DNA of 7,083 bases, taken from the NCBI GenBank assembly GCA_003497505.1, contig DNNV01000247.1, positions 1-7,083 of the forward strand, read 5' to 3'. Within the stretch, counting starts at the first letter, position 1. Every line of letters begins with the position of its first letter. Shown here piece by piece: positions 1-5,242 of this stretch. This DNA comes from Clostridiales bacterium (GTDB lineage Bacteria > Bacillota > Clostridia > Tissierellales > Sedimentibacteraceae). The notes below the pieces were generated by a model. That model was not told the DNA's origin and did no database searches. It saw only the letters and a list, made by a program, of their open reading frames with translations. Made by a program: the position numbers and the translations under genes.

Positions 1-996
1 CACAATACTCACATTTGTGAGAGATTTCAGGCACTGATAATCAAGAATGACGGTACATATTTTTACATCTGCAACTTGCTGACAGTTGATGAAATACAGG
101 ACGTGCTTGGACCGGATATAAAGGTTTATGGATGGTTTGACGGCGATGTCTTTACGGATACCGTAAAGAAGGCCTTTGAGGAAAATGACTTAATAGGAAA
201 AACAATAGGCGTTAACTCTACAGAGAGAGCATTTCTGATTCTTCAGATAATGGAAGCGGTCGATGTGCATTTTGTAAGCGGAAAGACAATCCTCGAAGAA
301 ATGAGACTGATAAAGGATGAGGAAGAGCTGGAAAACCTCAGAACTGCGGCTCGTATCACGGATGAATCCTACGAGGAGCTTTTGAAGTTTATAAGACCGG
401 GTATCAAGGAAGCAGATATCGCGAGAAGAATGAATGAAATATTCAAAGAAAAGGGTGCCGATGAAGGCTTTACCATGGTTTGCTCAGGGCCTAATTCATC
501 ATATCCTCATTATAACTCCGATCAGAGAGTGATTCAGGAAAAGGACGTAATAGTTCTCGACTGGGGCTGCAAGTACAACGATATGTGTGCGGACATGTCC
601 AGAACGGTGTTTGTTGGAGATATATCAGAGGAAGAAAAAAAGGTTTATGAAATAATACTTGCATCTCAGGAGGCGGGTGAAAGAGCGGCTGTTGAGGGTG
701 CATACATCCCTGATGTTGACAGGGCCGCAAGAGAAATAATAGAAAATGCCGGATATGGCAAATACTTTCCGACAAGGCTTGGACACGGCATAGGATACTC
801 TGTGCATGAAGCTCCGGACATAAAGGCAAGCAATAAAAGAAAACTGGAAAAAGGCATGGTTTTTAGCATTGAGCCGGGAATTTACATGGCCGGGAAGTTC
901 GGTATGAGAATTGAAAATATAGTTGCTGTTACCGAGAACGGAAATGAAGTTCTGAACAAGGCCTCAAAGGAAATAAAGATAATAAGGAATAAATAG
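1..996 (+). CDS. M24 family metallopeptidase, Xaa-Pro aminopeptidase type (5' end missing)
   Basis: Probable cytoplasmic Xaa-Pro peptidase that removes an N-terminal residue preceding proline, useful for degrading imported peptides. The frame is open from base 1 (331 residues visible, stop TAG at 994-996), so the true start lies upstream. Roughly 25-35 residues are probably missing compared with the usual ~355-360. Residues 1 to about 105 are the end of a creatinase-type N-terminal domain; the rest is the pita-bread catalytic domain. All five expected metal ligands are present: Asp187 (LDWG), Asp198 (CADMSRT), His262 (LGHGIGYSVHE), Glu291 (SIEPGIY) and Glu305 (MRIEN). The conserved His171 (SYPHYN) and His269 (VHE) are also there, so the enzyme looks active. 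The fold is established knowledge of the family; exact substrate (aminopeptidase versus prolidase) cannot be decided here. It converges on the peptide-importer operon and shares only the hairpin at 998-1035 with it. A TTG at 76 opens a shorter frame but would cut into the N-terminal domain. Confidence 0.93.
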   Translation, partial: HNTHICERFQALIIKNDGTYFYICNLLTVDEIQDVLGPDIKVYGWFDGDVFTDTVKKAFEENDLIGKTIGVNSTERAFLILQIMEAVDVHFVSGKTILEEMRLIKDEEELENLRTAARITDESYEELLKFIRPGIKEADIARRMNEIFKEKGADEGFTMVCSGPNSSYPHYNSDQRVIQEKDVIVLDWGCKYNDMCADMSRTVFVGDISEEEKKVYEIILASQEAGERAAVEGAYIPDVDRAAREIIENAGYGKYFPTRLGHGIGYSVHEAPDIKASNKRKLEKGMVFSIEPGIYMAGKFGMRIENIVAVTENGNEVLNKASKEIKIIRNK

Positions 997-997
997 C

Positions 998-1035
998 ACA
1001 ACTCCCCGTTGTTTATAGTAACAGCGGGGAGTTGT
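998..1035. terminator. Bidirectional terminator hairpin between convergent genes
   Basis: Arms 998-1011 and 1022-1035 form a 14-bp stem with a single mismatched position (T1009 opposite G1024, a G-U wobble in plus-strand RNA) around a 10-nt loop. The stem starts one base after the peptidase stop (994-996) and ends one base before the minus-strand stop (1037-1039). Downstream sequence is moderately U-rich in the minus direction (GCTATTTATTCCTTATTATC) and poorer in the plus direction (ATTATAGAAAG), so termination of the opp operon is the better-supported role. Neither side has a clean U-run, so efficiency is uncertain. Confidence 0.75.
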
Positions 1036-1036
1036 A

Positions 1037-1294
1037 TTATAGAAAGCGATAAAGCAGGAAGACAATCAAGCCCATTGCTACTGCGAATATCAGCACATAT
1101 GGAACGATTACCGAAAGTATAGCTAATATCATCGCAAGCAAATCACTTTTTTCAAGATTGAGCCTTTCGGGAGATTCACCTTCGTTTATTCTTTTCAGAT
1201 GCTCCTCTTCCTGTTTTTCAGTCGGGAGATTAGCCTTCCTTATTCTTTCCAAATCTTCTTCTACTCTGGATTTTCTGCTTTTCCAAATAGGCAT
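1037..1294 (-). CDS. Small single-pass membrane protein at the end of the opp operon, function unknown
   Basis: An 85-residue protein I do not recognise. Residues 1-51 are very hydrophilic and rich in both acidic and basic residues (about 13 Asp/Glu and 12 Lys/Arg), with helix- or coiled-coil-like stretches around 11-20 and 26-38. Residues 52-82 form one long hydrophobic segment with Pro65 near its centre, followed by the short tail YRFL. This is a tail-anchored layout with most of the protein on one side of the membrane; the side cannot be decided from charge. There is no signal peptide or cysteine. It is a real gene by context: its ATG (1292-1294) immediately follows the oppF stop TAA (1295-1297), and an SD site (GGAGTG, 1301-1306) lies inside the last oppF codons six bases upstream. 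Translation is therefore probably coupled to OppF. Role is inference only: an accessory, stability or regulatory subunit of the permease is possible, as is an unrelated membrane function. Confidence 0.8.
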   Translation of the reverse strand: MPIWKSRKSRVEEDLERIRKANLPTEKQEEEHLKRINEGESPERLNLEKSDLLAMILAILSVIVPYVLIFAVAMGLIVFLLYRFL

Positions 1295-2281
1295 TTAAAA
1301 CACTCCATTAACCTTGTGGCACATTGCGAAATGTTCGCTTTCTACTTCCCTGTACTCAGGAACATCTGTCTTGCATACATCATGAGCATATGGGCATCGT
1401 GTATGGAAGCGGCAGCCAGAAGGTGGCTTTGCAGGTGAAGGTATATCGCCTTTTAAAATTATCCTTTTCTTAGTAGCCTTCAGCGATAGGTCGAAGGACG
1501 GAACGGCTGAAAGCAAAGCTTCGGTATAAGGGTGAAGAGGATTGTTAAATATCTGCTTCTTTGGCCCCTTTTCAACAATCTGTCCTATGTACATAACTGC
1601 AACATCATCACTTATGAATTTAACAACGGACAAATCGTGAGAAATGAACAGGTAAGTAAGTCCGAAATCATCCTGTGCATCCTTTAAAAGGTTTATAATC
1701 TGTGACTGAATGGAAACGTCCAGCGCAGATACTGCCTCGTCACAAACGATGAATTCAGGATTTACGGCAAGTGCTCTTGCAATGCAAATACGCTGTCGCT
1801 GTCCACCGGAAAATTGGTGCGGATAGCGGCTTGCCTGCTCAGGGAACAGTCCACATTTTCCTATAATTTCAACAACTTTGTCCATCATCTCTTTTTTGCT
1901 CTTTACGATACCGTGCTGAAGCATTGCTTCTCCAACAATTTCATAAACAGGAAGTCTTGGGTTTAGTGAGCTGTACGGATCCTGGAATATTATCTGCATT
2001 TGAGTTCTAAGGTTTTTAAGCTCTCTTCGACTCATTCCATAAACATTTTTTCCGGCAAATGTAACCTGACCTTCAGTGGGGTCAAGGAGCTTGAGCATGG
2101 TTCTTCCAAGCGTTGATTTGCCGCAGCCTGATTCGCCTACGACACCAAGCACACGACCTTTTTTAATGCTGAATGAAACATCATCAACAGCCTTTACCTG
2201 TCCGGTTGTTTTCTTGAAAACGCCTGATTTAATTGGAAAGTATTTTTTAAGGTTTTTTACTTCTACTATATTTTCGCTCAT
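1295..2281 (-). CDS. oppF: Oligopeptide/dipeptide ABC transporter ATP-binding protein, OppF/DppF type
   Basis: Cytoplasmic ATPase subunit that pairs with OppD to power peptide import; 328 residues, a normal family length. Visible motifs in order: Walker A GESGCGKST (49-57), Q-loop Gln100 (IIFQDPYSSLNP), signature SGGQRQR (158-164), Walker B FIVCDE (177-182), D-loop SALD (185-188) and H-loop His215 (FISHDLS). Every residue needed for ATP hydrolysis is intact. The C-terminal oligopeptide-transporter domain carries Cys290, Cys296, Cys303 and Cys321, a pattern that binds a [4Fe-4S] cluster in some relatives. The start ATG overlaps the oppD stop in an ATGA (2278-2281), and an SD run AAGGGGGG sits at 2290-2297. 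OppF rather than OppD is chosen from the long N-terminal stretch before the core (KSGVFKKTTGQVKAVDDV) and from gene order. Opp and Dpp ATPases cannot be told apart by substrate from sequence. Confidence 0.93.
   Translation of the reverse strand: MSENIVEVKNLKKYFPIKSGVFKKTTGQVKAVDDVSFSIKKGRVLGVVGESGCGKSTLGRTMLKLLDPTEGQVTFAGKNVYGMSRRELKNLRTQMQIIFQDPYSSLNPRLPVYEIVGEAMLQHGIVKSKKEMMDKVVEIIGKCGLFPEQASRYPHQFSGGQRQRICIARALAVNPEFIVCDEAVSALDVSIQSQIINLLKDAQDDFGLTYLFISHDLSVVKFISDDVAVMYIGQIVEKGPKKQIFNNPLHPYTEALLSAVPSFDLSLKATKKRIILKGDIPSPAKPPSGCRFHTRCPYAHDVCKTDVPEYREVESEHFAMCHKVNGVF
1301..1306 (-). promoter_or_regulatory. Ribosome binding site of the 85-residue membrane protein
   Basis: GGAGTG on the minus strand, six bases before the ATG at 1292-1294. 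It lies wholly within the last codons of oppF (Gly-Val), so the small gene has its own initiation signal but should depend on oppF translation. This supports the small gene as real. Confidence 0.7.
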
Positions 2282-3261
2282 TGTTTTGACCCCCCTTCAG
2301 TGTATAAGTAGCATGCTATTCGATGCTGTCCGTCCAATACAACCTCTTCGGGAAAAGCGGTCTTGCATTTGTCCATAACATGGCTGCAACGCGTGCTAAA
2401 TGGGCAGCCTGCGGGCAGATTGTTCAAATCGGGCACATTTCCGGGTATAACATGAAGCCGTGAGCTTTTTGTTGACATATCCGGCTTGGAAGCAATCAGT
2501 CCAATTGTGTAAGGATGCCTCGGGTTTTTGAAAATATCCTCAGTGGTTGCGACCTCAACAACTTTGCCTGCATACATAACCATTACTCTGTCGCACATTT
2601 CAGATATAACGCCCAAGTCGTGAGTTATAAACATAATTGAAGCATCTATTTTTTCCTTAAGCTCATTCATCAGATCCAGTACTTGAGCCTGAATTGTTAC
2701 ATCCAGCGCTGTTGTTGGTTCATCTGCTACAAGAAGCTTCGGCTCACATGCAAGAGCCATTGCGATCATCGCACGCTGTCTCATACCACCTGAAAGTGCA
2801 AAGGGATAATCATCCACCACTCTTTCGGGATTAGGTATTTTAACAAGCTCAAGCATTTTAATGCTCTCCTTATATGCTTCTTTTTGGCTCATGCCTCTAT
2901 GAAGCATAAGAGACTCACTTATTTGTCTTCCGATTTTAAATACTGGGTTTAATGATGTCATTGGCTCCTGGAATATATAGGATATGTCATTTCCTCTTAT
3001 TTGCCTTATTCTTTCATCAGATACCTTGAGCATATCCTCGCCGTTTAACAGTATTTCACCGCCAACATATTTTCCGGGAGGTGTTTCCACCAGACGCGCT
3101 ATGGACATGGATGTAATGCTTTTTCCGCAACCTGATTCACCTACGATGCCAAGGGTTTCTCCCTTGTTTACGTAGAAGCTCACATCATCGGCAGCCTTTA
3201 CAACACCTCTTTCCGAGTAAAAATATGTTTTAAGGTTCTTAACCTCTAATAATTTTTCCAT
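2278..3261 (-). CDS. oppD: Oligopeptide/dipeptide ABC transporter ATP-binding protein, OppD/DppD type
   Basis: First of the two ATPases of the importer; 327 residues. It shows Walker A GESGCGKS (41-48), Q-loop Gln98 (YIFQEPMTSLNP), signature LSGGMRQR (156-163, with the Met usual for OppD), Walker B LLVADE (176-181), D-loop TALD (184-187) and H-loop His214 (FITHDLG). The C-terminal domain contains Cys286, Cys292, Cys299 and Cys317, spaced exactly as in the neighbouring OppF, and is the part expected to contact the membrane subunits and may hold an Fe-S cluster. The ATG at 3259-3261 lies seven bases after the oppC stop TAG (3269-3271). The SD AGGTGG (3265-3270) overlaps that stop and stands only three bases from the ATG, a short spacing that favours ribosomes arriving from oppC. 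The end overlaps oppF by four bases. Confidence 0.94.
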   Translation of the reverse strand: MEKLLEVKNLKTYFYSERGVVKAADDVSFYVNKGETLGIVGESGCGKSITSMSIARLVETPPGKYVGGEILLNGEDMLKVSDERIRQIRGNDISYIFQEPMTSLNPVFKIGRQISESLMLHRGMSQKEAYKESIKMLELVKIPNPERVVDDYPFALSGGMRQRAMIAMALACEPKLLVADEPTTALDVTIQAQVLDLMNELKEKIDASIMFITHDLGVISEMCDRVMVMYAGKVVEVATTEDIFKNPRHPYTIGLIASKPDMSTKSSRLHVIPGNVPDLNNLPAGCPFSTRCSHVMDKCKTAFPEEVVLDGQHRIACYLYTEGGSKQ

Positions 3262-3268
3262 AATCCAC

Positions 3269-4174
3269 CTACCTCTTCATCTTCGGGTCAATTGCATCAC
3301 GCAGACCATCACCCAATATATTGAAACACATAACAGATACAAAGATGCTGATTCCAGGCGGAATCCAATACCACCATTTAGATTTAATTACTATTATGTC
3401 TCTTGCCTCTTGAATCATATTACCCCATGAAGGTGTGGGAGGAGAAACTCCGAGACCGAGGAAGCTCAGGGATGTTTCGGTCAAAATAACACTTGCCATT
3501 CCTAATGTTGCATATACTATAACATATGCAAGTACGTTTGGAAGCAGATGCTTGAATATTCTTTTCACGTCACTTATTCCAAGAGCCTCACATGCTTCCA
3601 TGTATTCCATTTCTCTTAATGTAAGTATCTGTCCTCTCACTATACGAGCGATGCTGGGCCAGCTCAAAAGTGCAAGAACAAGGATAAGTGTTGGTATGCT
3701 ATTTCCCAATACTGAGCTTATGGTTATACATATCATCATGAAAGGGAAGGACAGAAATACATCTGCAACACGCATTACAATGGTGTCGATTATACCTCCG
3801 TAAAATCCTGCAAGGCTTCCCAGAACAATACCTATGGTGCATTCCAATGCAACAACTGCCAATGCAACTCCGAGAGATATTCTGCCTGCATAGAACAACC
3901 TTGTAAACAGGTCTCTTCCTATTTTATCGGTTCCAAGCAGGTGAGTGCTGCTCGGAGCTTGATCTCTGTACTGTTTTTCCATGTTTGTTCCTTCTATGGA
4001 ATATGGAGAAACAGCAGGGATTATTACACATAGTCCTATTATTATAACAAGTACTACTAAGCTTACCATTGCCATTCTATTTTTTCTCAGTCTGTGAACA
4101 ACGTCGCCCCAGTATGAGCGTTCCTTTCTTACATTGCCTGTTTTTTTATTTTCATATATGCTGCTATTTGTCAT
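3269..4174 (-). CDS. oppC: Peptide ABC transporter permease, OppC/DppC type
   Basis: Second transmembrane subunit of the peptide channel, 301 residues. The N-terminal ~30 residues are cytoplasmic and basic, followed by a first membrane segment (about 36-58) and the conserved extracytoplasmic stretch ending HLLGTDKIGRDLFTRL (78-93) typical of OppC N-terminal domains. Further membrane segments lie at about 100-125, 131-157, 159-175, 214-234 and 273-293, six in all, as expected. The EAA coupling loop that docks on the ATPase is at 193-212 (EACEALG through LLP). The conserved SFLGLGVSPPTPSWGNM motif is at 237-253. The ATG at 4172-4174 is preceded by SD AAGGGAGG (4180-4187) with five bases of spacing, which overlaps the oppB stop TAA (4186-4188), so translation is probably coupled. 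Peptide size preference cannot be read from the sequence. Confidence 0.94.
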   Translation of the reverse strand: MTNSSIYENKKTGNVRKERSYWGDVVHRLRKNRMAMVSLVVLVIIIGLCVIIPAVSPYSIEGTNMEKQYRDQAPSSTHLLGTDKIGRDLFTRLFYAGRISLGVALAVVALECTIGIVLGSLAGFYGGIIDTIVMRVADVFLSFPFMMICITISSVLGNSIPTLILVLALLSWPSIARIVRGQILTLREMEYMEACEALGISDVKRIFKHLLPNVLAYVIVYATLGMASVILTETSLSFLGLGVSPPTPSWGNMIQEARDIIVIKSKWWYWIPPGISIFVSVMCFNILGDGLRDAIDPKMKR

Positions 4175-4185
4175 GGCGGCCTCCC

Positions 4186-5151
4186 TTAATCATATCTAAT
4201 TCTCGGGTCGGCCACGGCATACAGTATGTCAGCCACAAGTGCGCCTAAAAGCGTGAGAAATGCAAGCATTGCATTTATTCCGAGAATTAAAGGATAATTT
4301 CTGGTCAGGGTTGCTTCAATGGTAATTTTTCCAAGACCGGGAAGACCAAATATACTTTCTGTTATTACCGCGCCTGATAACAAGGCAGGTATCTGGAAAC
4401 CTAACAATGTTATGATGGGAATCGCCGCATTGCGAAAAGCATGACGGTAAATAACGACTTTTTCTTTGAGTCCCTTTGCGCGTGCCGTCCTTATATAGTC
4501 CTGCTTGATAACCTCAAGCATGCTTGAACGTGTGTAGCGCATGAAGCTGGCAGTGGAACCGAGCCCTAAGACTATACTTGGAAGAACTAAGTGCCATGAT
4601 ATGTCTTTAAATTTTTCCCAAAAAGTCGGATTGAACAAAAGCGGGTTTTCAAGACCGAACAATGGGAATAGCTGTACATCCACCGCGAAATTTTTCAACA
4701 GCAAAAGACCGAAGAAAAATGACGGTATACTTATGCCAATCAATGAAAATACAGTCAGGGCATTATCTGCAAAGCTGTATTGCTTAGTTGCACTTATTAT
4801 ACCAATAGGCACTCCAAGGAGTACCGAAATTGCCAGTGATACAATAGATAATAGCAGTGTTGCACCCATATAGTCCTTCATTACAGCCGTAACAGGTTTT
4901 TTATGAGTGATTGAATATCCTAAGTTTCCTTTTAAAGCTTCTCCTATCCAACTTATGAACCTTTCATGCCAAGGTCTGTTTAGACCAAGCTTTTCTATTA
5001 ATTCCGCCTTTTGTTCAGGGGTTGCTTTAGGGTTCATCATATTTGAAGCCGGAGTTCCCGGAGCCATTTCAAGTATTATAAATAAAATAAGAAGTATTCC
5101 CAGCATTACTGGAATCATCTGCAAAATACGGCGAATGATGTAATTTTTCAT
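4186..5151 (-). CDS. oppB: Peptide ABC transporter permease, OppB/DppB type
   Basis: First transmembrane subunit of the importer; 321 residues from the chosen start. Six membrane segments are visible at about 9-29, 98-123, 134-152, 185-205, 241-263 and 290-313. The N-terminal MKNYIIRRILQMIPVMLGI and PGTPA (31-35) are hallmarks of the family, as are SIPSFFFGLLL (141-151), the EAA-like coupling loop RTARAKGL...FRNAAIP (221-245), the SGAVITESIFGLPGLGK stretch (259-275) and the DPRIRYD terminus. The start at 5149-5151 is preferred because an excellent SD (AAGGAGGG, 5158-5165) stands six bases upstream. An in-frame ATG seven codons earlier (5170-5172) has no SD and would place the SD inside the coding sequence. 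The gene is separated from oppA by 76 nt containing a strong hairpin, so expression relative to oppA is probably reduced. Confidence 0.94.
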   Translation of the reverse strand: MKNYIIRRILQMIPVMLGILLILFIILEMAPGTPASNMMNPKATPEQKAELIEKLGLNRPWHERFISWIGEALKGNLGYSITHKKPVTAVMKDYMGATLLLSIVSLAISVLLGVPIGIISATKQYSFADNALTVFSLIGISIPSFFFGLLLLKNFAVDVQLFPLFGLENPLLFNPTFWEKFKDISWHLVLPSIVLGLGSTASFMRYTRSSMLEVIKQDYIRTARAKGLKEKVVIYRHAFRNAAIPIITLLGFQIPALLSGAVITESIFGLPGLGKITIEATLTRNYPLILGINAMLAFLTLLGALVADILYAVADPRIRYD

Positions 5152-5157
5152 TTTTAA

Positions 5158-5165
5158 CCCTCCTT
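5158..5165 (-). promoter_or_regulatory. Ribosome binding site of oppB (decides the start)
   Basis: AAGGAGGG on the minus strand, six bases before the ATG at 5149-5151. It is the strongest SD in the window and settles the oppB start in favour of MKNYIIRR over the upstream ATG at 5170-5172. Bases 5157-5164 are perfectly complementary to 5182-5189 in the intercistronic hairpin, so the site could be masked in an alternative RNA fold. Confidence 0.85.
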
Positions 5166-5177
5166 TTAACATTTAAG

Positions 5178-5204
5178 ATGCAGGAGGGTAAAACCCTCCC
5201 GCAT
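5178..5204 (-). promoter_or_regulatory. Intercistronic oppA-oppB RNA hairpin (processing/attenuation or translational control)
   Basis: Arms 5178-5189 and 5193-5204 form a 12-bp GC-rich stem with a very tight loop. The only non-Watson-Crick position (5182 opposite 5200) is A-C on the plus strand but a G-U wobble in minus-strand RNA, so the stem is unbroken only in the transcript of the opp operon. It lies 23 nt after the oppA stop and 12 nt before the oppB SD. No U-run follows (sequence continues CTTAAATGTTAAAAGG), so it is not a standard terminator. By analogy with other binding-protein operons it probably stabilises the oppA message end or lowers downstream expression; this is inference. 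Confidence 0.7.
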
Positions 5205-5213
5205 GTCAGGCAT

Positions 5214-5242
5214 TCAATTGATATTTGTTACTCAATTGATAT
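5214..5242 (-). repeat. 11-nt direct repeat at the oppA stop codon
   Basis: TCAATTGATAT (plus strand) occurs at 5214-5224 and 5232-5242, 18 bp apart. The copy at 5232-5242 covers the last codons of oppA; the other lies just after the stop. It looks like a small local duplication. No function is evident. Confidence 0.5.

Noticed and set aside
491..829. Several minus-strand frames opposite the peptidase gene.
   Set aside because: They overlap one another and the conserved catalytic region of the peptidase, and their translations are low-complexity and unlike real proteins.
76..996. A shorter peptidase frame starting at TTG 76.
   Set aside because: The frame is open back to base 1 and the upstream residues (RFQALIIKNDGTYFYICNLL) fit the N-terminal domain, so the gene is simply cut by the window edge.
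3435..3803. A 122-residue plus-strand frame inside oppC, and similar ones inside oppB.
   Set aside because: They are antisense to conserved permease sequence and have no domain of their own.
5149..5172. Upstream ATG at 5170-5172 as the oppB start (adds MLKGGLK).
   Set aside because: No ribosome binding site precedes it, while a strong SD stands six bases before the next ATG; the extra residues are the SD read as codons.
5178..5204. The oppA-oppB hairpin as a full intrinsic terminator.
   Set aside because: No U-run follows the stem, and oppBCDF have no clear promoter in the gap, so transcription must pass through at least in part.
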